Shown piece by piece: positions 1-11,567 of a DNA stretch of 64,000 nt (positions are counted from its first letter, which is position 1; each line of letters begins with the position of its first letter). The stretch is from Neopestalotiopsis rosae. Taxonomy: Eukaryota; Ascomycota; Sordariomycetes; Amphisphaeriales; Sporocadaceae. A program made the translations under genes and the position numbers. The notes under the pieces are model-generated. The model had not been told where the DNA came from. It was given only the letters and a program-made list of their open reading frames with translations, and ran no database searches. The stretch is from positions 4,898,001 to 4,962,000 of the forward strand of contig JALGAS010000004.1 in assembly GCA_023078685.1 (NCBI GenBank), given 5' to 3'.

Positions 1-818
1 ACGGTGATTGTAGGTCTTCCGACTTGTTAATGCAAAGATGCGCCTTGGAACTGATTATAGTCGGGTAGCTGAAATCATTGTCGGTGGAGTGGATAGCCAC
101 AAGTATATCGGATGGCTCGAACCTCTTGAACTATATCCGCCACCAGAGACTCAAGAAGAGGAGTGGAAGTCAGCCCAGTAAGTTATGTCGCCAGAATATC
201 GTGGAGGTATTCGTGAATTAACAAACAATTGACAGATACTGGATCAACATGACTTCATTCGGCTACACCCTCCCGGGCGGTTCCGCAGTAACTATGACAG
301 CCGACGGGTTCTCCAGAATCATGCTGGTCGACAGCGGATCGACGTACTCGTACATTGACGCCGACTTGGTCGCCACGCTGGCCAAGCAGTTCAGCGCCAC
401 CATTGACGACTCGGGCGTGTACTACGTCTCGTGCAAGTACCTCGACATGGACGGCTACGTCCACTTTGGCTTCAACAACGGGGCCATGGTCATCAACGCC
501 AAGTATAGCGACTTTATCGTCGATTTTGGGACGCGCTGTGCTCTGGGCGTGCAGCCGGCGGATGCTGGGGTGAATACTTGGGTTTTGGGTGCCACCTTTA
601 TCCGATCGGCTTACAGTAAGTCTCCAATTTCTTTCTTTCCTCAGGTGATGCCAAGTCACGTTGGTCGCTTATTCTAGATTTGTGAAATAGTCGTCTTTGA
701 TCAAATGTACGATGCCATTTGGCTGGCGAATTATCAACCCTGTGGCGGCTCTCTTGTAACGGATCTCACGGAAAATGCAGGCAACCAGCTTTGGACCGAG
801 TTATATGGCGGCTGTTGA
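1..818 (+). CDS. Pepsin-like aspartyl protease, C-terminal part (5' truncated by window edge)
   Basis: This is the C-terminal lobe of a secreted/vacuolar-type A1 aspartic endopeptidase. Coding exons are read as 14-177, 236-615 and 691-818, with in-phase introns 178-235 and 616-690; an upstream intron ends at 13. The reading frame gives GGVDSHKYIGWLEPLEL, then YWINM after the first junction, typical of the strand before the second active site. The second catalytic aspartate lies in DSGSTYSYID, and WVLGATFIRSAYIVFDQ is the conserved 'LG..F.R..Y.VFD' block near the C terminus. The first catalytic DTG and any signal peptide lie left of the window. The stop is only 62 nt from the stop of the convergent dioxygenase gene. 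The family call is firm; substrate and location cannot be told. Confidence 0.85.
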
Positions 819-880
819 TCTACCGACGAGACGAAACTCCAACCCACGTTTTTTTCCCAGGGTGTTTAATCTCATCAACC

Positions 881-1779
881 TCAAAAGTCGTCGACCCCTC
901 TGATCTCTTCGCTCAAAGGTCCCTGCCGCGTCCAGATGTTCATACCAATCTTCCAGCCGCTCGTGACGGGCAAGCCGGCATGTAGAGTCCGCTGATCGCC
1001 ACGGCCGTCCTCGTACAGATTTTGCCAAAACACGGCATTGCCCACGACGGGGCGGAACGTGACGCCGTGGTCATAGGGCTCGTCGCAGTCGACAAAGTCG
1101 CACCACTTTTGGTTATACGGCGCATCGAGCATGGGGAAATTGGTACCGCCGCCCGTGATATTATTGGCGGCGGCCACATACGCGAAAAACGACGACTGCC
1201 GATTACCGCCCAGCGCCGACGAGGCGTGCGCGCGCGCGTTGGTGAACCAGTCCGTATGGTAGTGGTAGCGCTCTCCCTGGGCATACTTGACCAGCTGCAC
1301 GGGCTCGAGCTGTGACCGGGCCACGTCGAAGCCCTGGAAGAGCAGCGCCCGCTCCTCGATGCAGCGGACCACGTCGTCGCGCTCTACGTTGGTGGACTGC
1401 GATGTGCGCGTCTCGCGCTGGCCCTCGGCGCCCGTTCCGTCGGTTACGGCTGAGTGGCTGAATGTATCTTTACTGAAGACGAGGCAAAGCGCAGCAAGTC
1501 AGTAGCGGTCCAGCAGAAGAATTGCAAAATCATTAATTGTATAACATCTACGCACGTGATTTCTGTGAGATGTTGGCGTTCTTCGGCAGTCAAGAAATCC
1601 GTCAGGTAAATGACTAGAGGTGATTTCGACAAGATATGGCTCCGGTACGCAGGATGATGGCAATTCTTGCTCAAGGTCAGAGGTTTTTGTGCCGGGTCCT
1701 CATCGTGACTATGCGCCGAGACGGGGAGGACTGCCGCAATCGCGCAGAGAGCCAGATGCCTGAGCCGAACCATTCTCAT
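881..1779 (-). CDS. Prolyl 4-hydroxylase-like 2OG-Fe(II) dioxygenase, secretory
   Basis: Two exons (1779-1556 and 1472-881; intron 1473-1555) encode about 271 aa. The spliced protein starts with a hydrophobic signal peptide (MVRLRHLALCAIAAVLPVSA), and the junction reads EITKDTFSHS, as in fungal P4Hc-domain proteins. Iron ligands are visible: HTD inside YHYHTDW and the distal His in LHAGLPVTSGWK, whose Lys ten residues on would bind 2-oxoglutarate. The expected reaction is hydroxylation of a protein or peptide prolyl residue with 2-oxoglutarate and O2, probably in the ER or outside the cell. There are two near start codons (1779, 1773); an upstream in-frame ATG at 1854 would spoil the signal peptide. 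The substrate is unknown. Confidence 0.85.
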
Positions 1780-2500
1780 GTGGTTGATATGAATGAGACT
1801 CCCTATTGTGTGAGTCTCACGATAGTTGATTGCTACATTTGCAAGTACAAACAAAGAAGAAGAAGAATAGAGGAGATCGTGAAAGCGACCTCGGGATTAT
1901 GACACAACTTGTACCTGCCGGGATCTGATCTCGCAGCATCCTTACCTACCTATCTACTCATGCTGCCGTTACATTACATACTTGACCGGACATTCAACAA
2001 CGAATCTGGAGCGGGGATCTGATGGGACGATGCGGGTAGAAGATGAAACCCCAACCGTCTGTAGGTCCCAGCAGAGGCGTTTCCCATTGCTGAAGAGATG
2101 CCCGCTGGAGAACCCCCCTGTCCGACCGAGGTCAGTGGCTCGAGTGTCACTTTCAAGCTTCCCCAGACGTTCTAGCGGCCCCCGGCACGAACCCTTTTAG
2201 TGCATCGCCTCTTGCGCTGATCCTACATTAATGCACCCCTGATACCCTGACACCACGACAAAAAAGCGGATTTGAACCCCCCAGGACCCCTCGCGACATG
2301 GAACACCCTTGGCGAAGGCCCTCTTACTTGAAGCTCCAAGTAGATAAAGTTGTTACGATGGAAGAACAGGGGAGCTTGACTGTTACTGCACCCCGCGAGC
2401 TCCCAGCTCTCCGTCATACTTTTCAAAGCTTGCTTTGTGATGTGAACTTTTTCTTGAACTCTAATGTAGAATATTTGCAAACTCTCGCGTCGACGAAAAG
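1780..2500. other. Intergenic, no supported gene
   Basis: This is the shared upstream region of the divergent dioxygenase (minus) and PDI-like (plus) genes. Short open frames occur on both strands, but none shows a family motif or a plausible splice partner. Confidence 0.6.
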
Positions 2501-3878
2501 ATGAGGATTAATACGATCAAGGCGGCTTTGTTCCTTGCGAATACTGCTCTGGTGATCGCCTGGAACCATGTTGACGAGGCGGCTTTCATCAGGGCGGTAG
2601 GAGGACATAATCTAGCACTCGTTGCTTGTAAGTAGGAACTCCAATTGACTTCTCGTCTGGGACTATTGCCAATCTGCCAATATGTGCTAACAGTGATTAG
2701 TTGTCGAGGTGAGAATGAATTCAATCATCTAAGCTAGTGTTCATAAACACCACTAATCGCAGAGATGGTCAATATAGCCCTCGAGGTGAGCAGAACCATC
2801 TACAGGCACCTCTGTGCGCTGCTGCAATCGCTAATCAATTGTCTAGTGCTGCGAGTCAAGCCCTCGAAGCCGAATGGGAAAAGATATCGGAGACTGAAAA
2901 GACTCTCTCGAGCATTGACTGTAGCTCTCTATCTCAGCTATGCAAAGATTACGACATAATATCCTACCCGACCATCAGATTCTTTGATGGTCACGGAACC
3001 ATAACGCCTTATAGAGGTCCAAGGACTTCCCAATCGTGGGTGTTTCCCGTTTCCGACGAACATAGGTGACGAGAAAGCTAAGACGTGACAATCCAGCATC
3101 ATATCGTTTCTGAGGAGAGCCGCACGCCCGACAATCACACAACTCGATGGAAAGATGATCACGGCCTTTCAATCAATTGACGACGCCGTCGTGGTGGCGC
3201 ACATTCACCCGCGCGACGCGCACATTCGGACGCTCTTCAAGTCTCTGGCTCATCGATACCACGACCGCGCGTCGTTTGGGCAGCTGGAGACGGCGGACGA
3301 TGAGGCCAGCACCATCGTTTGCTACAACAACAAGGACAATGAGCAATCGACGACCTCGGACCTGTCCGCTATTGACACGCTTTCTTCTTTCGTGGAGGCC
3401 TGCATTAGACCTCTGGTTGGAGAGTTTTCGAGGAGGACAGAGGTCAAGTACGCTCAGGTAAGGAAGCATTTCCACCACTCTAAATGGTAGTAATTCACCC
3501 GAGGGCCAAAACTAATCACCGTGTGGGTAGTCTGGCAAGTCTCTAGTCTACTACCTAGCCGAGACACGGGAAGAGCGCGAAGAGTACGTCGAGACCATCC
3601 GCCCCGTGGCGAAAAAGTACCGCGAATTCATCTCCTTTGTCACGGTGGACGCGCTGGAATACGCGCCCATGACCAAGGTCCTGGGTCTGCCCGGCCGCTC
3701 GTTCCCCGCGCTGGCCGTCGAGAATCCCGCCCGCGGACAAATCTTCCCTTTCACCGAGGACGAGATCACCGCCGAGCTCGTCGACGAGTTCATTGTGGAT
3801 ATCGCGGGGGGCAAGGTGAAGCCTTGGACGCCGAAGCCGGTGCCGGATCCGGTCAGTCATGCTCATGATGAGTTGTAG
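2501..3878 (+). CDS. Protein disulfide isomerase-like ER protein lacking the CxxC active site
   Basis: Six exons: 2501-2627, 2701-2708, 2778-2785, 2847-3035, 3097-3457 and 3531-3878, encoding 346 aa. All phases agree. A signal peptide ends near residue 20 and the protein ends in HDEL, so it is an ER-lumen resident. The thioredoxin-like 'a' domain is recognisable: FVEPSSAASQALEAEWEK aligns without gaps to the PDI block FVAPWCGHC..LEPEW, and is followed by YPTIRFF and YRGPR. The active-site positions (residues 47-51) read SSAAS in place of WCGHC, so thiol-disulfide exchange is not expected. b- and b'-like domains follow, but the second 'a' domain of classical PDI (about 500 aa) is missing. It may act as a peptide-binding chaperone; that is inference. 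Exons 2 and 3 are only 8 nt each. It is convergent with the AA9 gene. Confidence 0.82.
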
Positions 3879-4084
3879 GAGTGGAAAATGGGACAAAAGC
3901 ATAAGAAACGCGACCCGTTTGTCACGTGAGAACTGATGTACAGATTCAAGTCATGTTGAGGGTCAGGCATCATATCCGTTATATTAATATTGATATGTAC
4001 CAACATAGTCCAAATTGACATTCAGCCGAACAGACCAGATGAACATCTCGACAGACCTCACAAAGTCCTCATATCTTCATCCGC

Positions 4085-4902
4085 TTAGCTAGCACCAGTC
4101 CACAGAGTCGGACCAGGGATAGGGTAGCTCGTAAAGCTCGTATACAGGTTGAAGAGAATGCCGGGGTCAGTGCGGGTGTAAAGCGAGGTGCCGGCGGTGC
4201 CAGTGGGCACGCTGACGGTGCCGCTGCCGCCGACGACCACGTTGAAGCACTGCGGGTAGTTCTGGGCGCCATTGTCGGAGCTGGCGCCGTGCAGGGCAAT
4301 GATCTCGTGCCGGATCACGTAGTTGCCCGCCGCGAGCTTGGAGGGGATCTTGAGGCTCGTCGTGTAGTTGCTGCTCGTCAAGCCGTCGGTCGCCCACACG
4401 CCGCTGTTGTAGCCGTTCTCGGCGATCTTGGTCCAGGTCAGGGAGGAGGCGGATGCTGAGGAGCAGGAGCCTATTTGTTTCCCGCGGTCAGTAAGTGGAT
4501 TCTTTAGCTCGAAGGGGTCTGGAAAAGAGACAACTTACCACTGCACTTGGCAATGTAGTTGATGATGGGTCCCTTGTGGGAGTCGCTAGGCCAGGTGTTC
4601 CAGGTAATGCTGAGGGTATCGCCGGCGTTGGCGCTGACGGACAGCTGCCCGGCCGTGGCGCTCTTGTGGCAGGCAATGTCGCTAGTCTGGTAAGCCGACG
4701 GGGAGACGAAGCCGAGATCTTGGTTCAGCGAGTTCCACCCGACCGTCGCCGGCGATGTGCCGGCCGTGTAGTAGTACCACACGGGGTCGGCACCGGGGAC
4801 CCAGGTGCCGCCGTTGACCCTGATGCCGTTGACGAAGCCGTGGGCCGACGTCAGGTCCAGGAACGCCGCGGCGACGGTCAAGAGGATTGACGAGGAATGC
4901 AT
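4085..4902 (-). CDS. AA9 lytic polysaccharide monooxygenase (former GH61), no CBM
   Basis: Two exons (4902-4539 and 4470-4085; intron 4471-4538) give 249 aa. A 20-residue signal peptide ends at Ala20, so His21 becomes the N-terminal copper ligand of the histidine brace (SAHGFVNGI). The second brace histidine is His79 in DIACHKSA. The axial tyrosine is Tyr193, with the secondary His182 and Gln191, in the region read as HGASSDNGAQNYPQCFNV. This enzyme class cleaves cellulose or hemicellulose oxidatively outside the cell using copper and O2/H2O2. The protein ends shortly after the catalytic domain, without a linker or CBM1. Regioselectivity cannot be read from the sequence. A TATA-like element lies about 95 nt upstream. 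Confidence 0.93.
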
Positions 4903-7210
4903 ATTAGTCGATATTGGTTTGTATACTGTTCAGGGACTAATTACTGTTGCGAATGGAGTAGCGAACAGGTCGATCACTCGATTGCAACTTTGGGTTATAT
5001 ATATCTCTGCACGTTCACGGAGGTGCTTCCGATACCAATCCGTCCTGCTTCCCTTACTGAGAAGACCGCGATCACAAAGGTCCAGCCGCCATCAGGACCG
5101 CCGCGGTCCAACATCGTGTGATCCATCAAAGACCTTGCCAGTCATCTATGCCAAGAGATAAAAGCAAGAGCTTGGACAATATTCGGCATCACAGTCACAT
5201 TGACACTGGATTGACGAGGCTAGGATTGGTCTACAGTTTCCAGAGGAACAAGCGCTTCCGGTTGCCACCGCATTTATTTTTGTCTTTGACCTGGCCCAAA
5301 CAAGTTCTGGACCTGAGCGCCTCCCGCGCGTAGCGGCGACCAACAGAGTATAGTGTTGCAAGAATAGGGCATTGTCTTTGAATTAGTGGCCAAATGTGGA
5401 TGGAAAATCTTTGTTCGGTACGGATGGTCGTGATTCCGCTCTACTGTAAAGGGAACGTAGTGTAACTCACGGTACCACGGCGCCAAGAAATCATGATCCG
5501 GGGCCCCAGCTTAGCTGATCCTGTCATCTGCAAAAGCAAGTGCACGAGACGGTAAAAAGAGAATTGGACATCTCGGGCTACGGCATGTTTTGCATGGGCT
5601 TCAAAAACACGAGTGATTGGAGTGAGAACTCGCAAGTTGCATCCTCATTCGCATCGCTCACGCTCAAATGTACCAGACAAATTTGAACGCTGATTGAGGG
5701 ACGTGCAATTTTGATCATAATGATGCTATACTTTTCTCAACTATGTGCGCGGTTGGTATCTACTCAGCGATCAAAGACAGGAGCTTATATTCGAAGGCAG
5801 CTGTGTGCAGCTTAGCGGTGGACGTGAAGCAAGAACCATCGGACGTCAGCGTTGGACAGACATTTGAAAGTACTCTTTGACATAAAGATGAAAATGCATC
5901 ATCAGAAAGAATAGATCTCCACGATTGATATCTAATACGTTACTAACTATTGACGTATCAGAAGCATCTTTCAGAGCGCAGATGGTCACATCAAAATTTT
6001 GAACTCGCGACCAGTAGATCCTGAGCGGAATCTGGGACTTTGGAAGCTCATCTCATATGCACAACCGTTTGCATATAGTCGCAGGTAGATCCCATTAGCG
6101 GGTGCTTTCTTACAGTCCATAGCTCTTGGGTTTGTATTTACAAACATATATTGTCATGTATACGCGCAGATCATGCCCCCATTGTATCATTAGTGCGTTG
6201 ACCGACGCGGGTAGAATTGTTCACCAGAGACAGATACATTCCTAAGGCGGTCGATATAATGTATAATGCCACCAGCCCGAACCTTGCATCCCAAGGTTTT
6301 TAAAAGCTGCCAGACAACAGTATCTGTCGCATGACTGGGCGCTGTCTTCTTTTCCGGATACACAAGCTTGTCACATATGTCGAATGGAAGTTTTCCAGGC
6401 TGTGTTCATCCAGGCCTCTGCCAAGACTCCCCAGCCCTTGCAGACGTGGCACAAGTAGACAAAGGCCATACCTTTGGAGGGGCGCAGCTGGCCCGCTTGC
6501 AGCGATAGTAGGCTTTTGGTGCGGGGTTCGTCGCTTTGGAACCGACACTTCAAAACAACTCACGCAAGCAAGAGGTGTACTCATGTTCAGAGGGAGAGGA
6601 AGGTTATCAAAGGTCCAAATTCAAGTTCCACGCCGTTTAATATGGATAGGCCTTGTGCGCTTTTGTGACTGCACTCACCTCTGTGCTACGATAGATGCGA
6701 ACTTCATAGACGTTGGCATTGGGTGTGGCCTCGATCTGATTTAACATCCACAGCCTACTATTGTATAGCCAAATGCCAATATTGCAGCCCGAAAGTCGGA
6801 AATGTCTTGCAGAGAGTTTCTGACACAACGAAAAGTCTGTTGATGCATTTTATGCGATGAATAATTATTAAGCCTTAAAATGATTCCGGATTTTGCACTT
6901 TTGTGCTACGATTGAGCGGGCAGTGTTGTTGTACGATGCGATTTGAACCTCATACCTGATGCGATGCCAGCAATAGTCGGCGAACACAGCCTGCTCACAG
7001 CCACCATCCTACAAAAAAATACTCGATAAGGAGGCAATCTTCTGCAGGTGCAAATGTGTCGCAGTTATCTTGCGAGACTGGATTTAATACAAGCCAGACA
7101 CCGAGAACTTAACCGTCATTGTTGTGCTTAAAGAATACGATACAGAGGAAATGTAACGACTTCTTGTTCACCTCTCGCCGGCCAAAAGACTATACCACTT
7201 CCACTGCAGC
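4903..7210. other. Intergenic, no supported gene
   Basis: About 2.3 kb of moderately AT-rich sequence between the divergent AA9 and HET genes. Open frames such as 6331-6744 (plus) and 6300-6584 (minus) overlap one another, lack motifs and show no splice continuation. It holds the promoters of both flanking genes. Confidence 0.6.
4995..5004 (-). promoter_or_regulatory. TATA-box candidate for the AA9 gene
   Basis: Read on the minus strand this is ATATATATAA, about 95 nt upstream of the AA9 start at 4902. Position and sequence fit a core promoter; no experimental support. Confidence 0.45.
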
Positions 7211-10062
7211 ATGTTTTCTAGAAAGAGAGATTATCACATCGCCTGGATCTTGTCTTCTCACGACCAGTATGATGCAGCTCATGGTCAATTCAACGAGACG
7301 TATGACCGTTATTCTTCCCGTTCGCACATTACTTATTCATTGGGCAAGATCGCTTCCCATGACGCTGTAATAGCAAGTCCAGCCTCCAGAACTGATACAC
7401 CCAGCATTGAGATCATTGTCAACGACCTTCTGCTACATTTCCCTTCTATTCGAGCAGGCTTCGTTGTTAGTACCAATGCTTACGTACCCCCAAAGGAACC
7501 GAATGAGGCCGAGGATATCGGCGTTGGGGATATCGTCATCGCCGGAAACATACCTAACACGCAGCAAGGTATTGTCTATGTCGATACTCAGAAGACAGTC
7601 GAGAGAAAACGCTTGTTCATGACTGGTCAATCGGGAAACGTCCCTGCCTGTGTTGCCACAGCTGTGGAGAAAATTAGCAGTCCAAAACGTGGCAATAGCT
7701 CGTCCCAATATGGCGCTGAATATGATCCTAAGTGGCTCTCGTGTGGAAGTAGTGATGGACAACGATTCCGGGCTCACTATGGCGCCATTGCATCTTCGAG
7801 TCAAGAGATCGAAGATCCGGTCGTCATGAAGACTATTGTTGGAAGAGATTGCCTCTGTTTTGAAACGGCTGCGTCAACTATCAAATCTCGTCCACTCGTT
7901 CTTGTGGCTGGCATCAGTCATTACTGTGGAGAAGTCAGCGATCTATTCGCTCGCGACCGGGCTTGCAAAGCTGTCATGTCGTATCTCACTCGCTTGATGC
8001 AATACATCAGTGTCTATGGACTTCAACTCGAACCGGCGATTGCGGATTACTTCGATTACGAGGGATTGGACTTGGAAAAGCCTGCCTGTCGTCTTATTAG
8101 GCTTGAAAGTGGCACTGGCGAGCTCCAATGCCACATTTTTCAAGCCTATCTTCCATCCGACAAGAAGACGTCGGACGACAAATTTCATGACCAAACATTG
8201 CTCATTCCTTACGAAGCACTATCATATTGCTGGGGCTCAAATAGATTGACCAATTCAATACGTGTGAATGGAAAGATACTTCTAATTACATCTAATTTGT
8301 TCCAGGCGCTTGGATACTTGAGACTGGCGGACAGAGATCGTATACTCTGGATTGATGCTATATGCATCGACCAGCTCAATGTTCTCGAGCGGGGGCACCA
8401 GGTCGATATTATGGGGAAGTTATACAGTCAAGCTGATGATGTACTCATCTGGCTCGGAGAAATTGGAGATTTCCCTGGTAGATTGACCTCCGTGCTACAG
8501 TCGTTCGAGGCAAATGTCCCCATTGAGACGAGACGACAATGGGCATCTGAGGACAGCGACTATCAAGATCTTTGGATCCTAGCACAATGCAGTTCGCTCG
8601 AAGACAAGAGTCATCTGCAGTCGAAATTGACACGCCTGATGGAAAACTCATGGTTCAGCAGAGTTTGGATCATACAAGAGGTGGCAAAAGCCAAGAGAGC
8701 GTCACTGGGATGCACGGATGGGTGGGTTGATGCGAAGACATTTGCTGCTGCACCAAGTCTACTTCGAGTCGAACCAAGCACTCAGTGTCAGGCCATTATT
8801 GACATTATGCCTGGCGCGTCGAGGATGTCTTCCTGGTTTAGTCAAGGGCCAAATCTTTCGACATTGTTATGGAGATTCAGAGAGAGCCAAGCGAGCGATC
8901 CCCGGGATAAGCTCTATGCACTGCTCGGCATCTCTTCCGACAAGCCAGTCGCAGCGGATTACAGCAAGACCGAGGAAACATTAGTGAAAGAAATAGTGGA
9001 TTATTTCTTACAGGGAGATCCAATTTTGAAAGACGCACGCAACTCAAACTTTTGTACGATACAGGACCTCTTGGGCGGAGGCCTGAATAAGCTGATTCTC
9101 GGGGAGGATCCAGAGAATCTGATGGAATTCATATTAAGATACACGGGACCGCTGCTACTAGAAAGAGGTACGGTAGATCGACTTCGATACCTTGGGTCAC
9201 CGTTACTCGAAGAGCTTTCACAAAAAAATGCCCGTATTCTATGCAATCAGGCAACACCATTGGCGTCGTTCTTAGAAGAGAACCGACAGTTTCAAGTCAC
9301 CCCAGAACTTCTCAATATTCCCCTTAAGAATGGCATGGGGTTTATTCCTATGATACTGGACCAAGATAGGGACGATATCAGGATAACTGATGCCCTTGCC
9401 ATCGAAGTAATCAGCAATGGACCATCTGTGGTCCAGCGATTCCTTGTCAAGTATGGAAACAAAGCAAGGTGTACTGAAGATATTGGCATTCTGGCAGACA
9501 TGCGGATGCTGAAGGGCCTTTTTAAACCTGCAGGGGTTTTCGTAAGGCATATTGACATTGGTAAGTGAGTCAAAGTGAAATCAGTCAATAACGGTGTTGA
9601 CCACGTTTAGATTTTTTGAAAATTTGCTTCAGAATCGCTAGTAGTGAGGAAGTCCATTATATGAGCCAAGACAGATTGGAAATCTATTGTCCAACATTAC
9701 GAGACTTTCTACAACAGCCTTGCCACCAAATTACGGTTACTGATAAAGACGATCTGAAAGCTATTCATGGTGGCCAGGATTCCATAAAGACCTACCTTGA
9801 ACGGAAAGACCAATCTAGGATTTCCCTGAGCGACGACTATATAAAGGAGTGGGCGTCATTGTACTCCATCGAGATCTTCTTTTCGAAGAGCCTTGTTGAC
9901 AAAGTTGCGTTCATGAGGGTGGACATGTGGCCAGAACCTCCCAATCTCTCGACATGGGCAAAATTTCAATGGGCAGATAAAGCAAATTTTTGGAAATTAC
10001 TGATACCGTATAAATTCATCAACGTATCGATCTATCGATCGAACGTTCGGGCCCTTTCCTAA
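7211..10062 (+). CDS. HET-domain protein with degenerate nucleoside-phosphorylase-like N terminus
   Basis: Two exons (7211-9560 and 9611-10062; intron 9561-9610) encode about 933 aa. Residues ~1-275 follow the PNP_UDP_1 pattern common at the N terminus of fungal STAND proteins: DYHIAWI, VGDIVIAG, YVDTQKT, MTGQSGNVP, GAIASSSQEIEDP, CFETAAS and VLVAGISHYC. The usual Gly-rich GIGGGVP stretch reads STNAYVPP, and FEMEAAG reads FETAAST, so catalysis looks lost. A HET domain follows (~330-480) with YEALSYCWGS, LWIDAICIDQLN and DDVLIWLGE, then a long C-terminal region. HET proteins act in heterokaryon incompatibility and allorecognition cell death. Codon use is AT-richer than in the housekeeping neighbours. 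Start chosen as the first ATG of the open frame; an upstream exon is possible. Confidence 0.85.
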
Positions 10063-10324
10063 TTTACTTTTGCGGCAACCAAAATTGGAGCCTGTTGATA
10101 CTATCAGCCACAAGCACTAAACAAGGGTGTCTCACGGAGCATCTAGGCTTCAATCATTTCTTTCGTATCACTCACGTCAAACAGTGATAATGAAAGCAAT
10201 AGATTTGTTCAATGTTGGGATTGCCCGTACCAGGGGTGAGGACTTCTTGGCGATGTTAAATGTGAACAGCCGACTTTGTGCAAGATGACCAATGATTTTA
10301 AAACATATTAAACCCGTGTTGTCT

Positions 10325-11567
10325 TCATCCTATAAGTTCACAGCCTTCTCGAATAACCCCTACCACGGCGCCCGTCTGAATAGCCTCGCTACCTCCACCA
10401 GCCATACGGTATTCGATTTCAGCCAGACCGTCCAGCCATCGGATCATGGCCTCGGGCTTGACGTCCATGGTCGTGAGGATCTCCGAAAGAGCTGTGATGA
10501 TATCCGCCAGTGCCAATCCATTTGCCACCTTGAGGGTATTGATGGTGGAAAGACAGCTTGACACGTCGCTGGTGCTGAGCAAAGTCTCGGCAATCTTTTG
10601 GATGGCGTCGGGCGGCGGTGCAGCGATGCAGTTGTATATGGTTTGTATTGTGATGGTATCCCGAACAATGTCCTTTTCGGCAATCTTGGGCCCGTTCTTG
10701 GGTTGCAGGGGAGTACCTAGGAGTTTGAAATGTCAGCATAATGTTTGCAATCTTGACAATCGCGGTGTCAGCTATGGGGAACGTACTGGATGCATGGCAG
10801 GCTTGCAGCACGTTCAATGCCCTTCGCATGTCTCCCTTGCTCAGTTTGACGAGGGCATCGGTCGCGTCGCTTGTGATTTTAATGTCCTCTTCCATTACAA
10901 CTTTGTCCACTAATACCCTGATATCTGCCTCCTTAAGCGGGCTAAACCTGAAGCGCGTACATCTCGAGAGCAGTGCTGGGGACAGCTTGTGTGTGTAGTT
11001 GGCAATGATACAAAACCGCGTGTTGGCAGTGTACTTTTCCATGATACGTCGCAGCGCCATTTGAGCCGTGTTGGTCATGGCATCGGCCTCGTCGAGAATA
11101 ATGAGCTTGTAGCTAGCCATGCCGCCCGGTCTGGCCGATGCGCCCACTGTGAAGATTTGCTTTGTCGAGGCAAATGTCTTGATCTGCTCGCGCACCACGT
11201 CGATACCTCGGTCGTCGGAAGCATTGAGCTCTAGCACCATTTGTCGCATGTTTTGCTCGCCATAGATGCGCCTGGCAAGGGCGAGAATCGTCGACGTCTT
11301 ACCGGTACCCGGCGGGCCGTAGAGCAGCAGATGTGGCAACCGATTCGAGTCGACAAACTTGTTGATTGTGGCAAGAATATCTTGGTGACCGGAAACGTCG
11401 GTCAGGGATACGGGTCGGTACTTTTCTACCCATGGCAACGAGTCCTCGGCTTCGACTGGGAGATTGGCAGCGCTGCGCTTGCCCTTGGCTGTGTTGTCGG
11501 AGGAGAAGGTGATATCCTTGGACGGCGCAGGACCGTCGACGTCCATTTCATCCTCGTAGTCGGACAT
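10325..11567 (-). CDS. RFC3: Replication factor C subunit 3 (clamp loader AAA+ ATPase)
   Basis: Two exons (11567-10787 and 10716-10325; intron 10717-10786) encode 390 aa. It is a small subunit of the pentameric RFC complex that loads PCNA onto primed DNA in the nucleus. Visible motifs: LPWVEKYRP near residue 44, Walker A GPPGTGKTS (84-92), Walker B LIILDEAD (155-162), sensor 1 IIANYTHKL and the trans-acting arginine finger motif SRC (201-203). The RFC fold continues to DIEYR/GGG..QTGAVVG near the end, matching yeast Rfc3 rather than Rfc2 or Rfc4. The N terminus has an acidic extension of about 40 aa compared with yeast. MSDYEDEMDVDG was taken as the start; an in-frame ATG lies 24 codons upstream. 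Two ACGCG elements lie upstream. Confidence 0.95.

Noticed and set aside
2263..2283. Minus-strand GGGGGTTCAAATCC resembling a tRNA T-arm
   Set aside because: The two sides of the would-be T-stem do not pair, and no acceptor stem is present.
2763..2785. 23-nt version of exon 3 of the PDI-like gene with in-frame TAG, suggesting a pseudogene
   Set aside because: Using the AATATAG acceptor at 2777 gives an 8-nt exon that keeps phase and aligns gap-free to PDI, so no nonsense mutation needs to be assumed.
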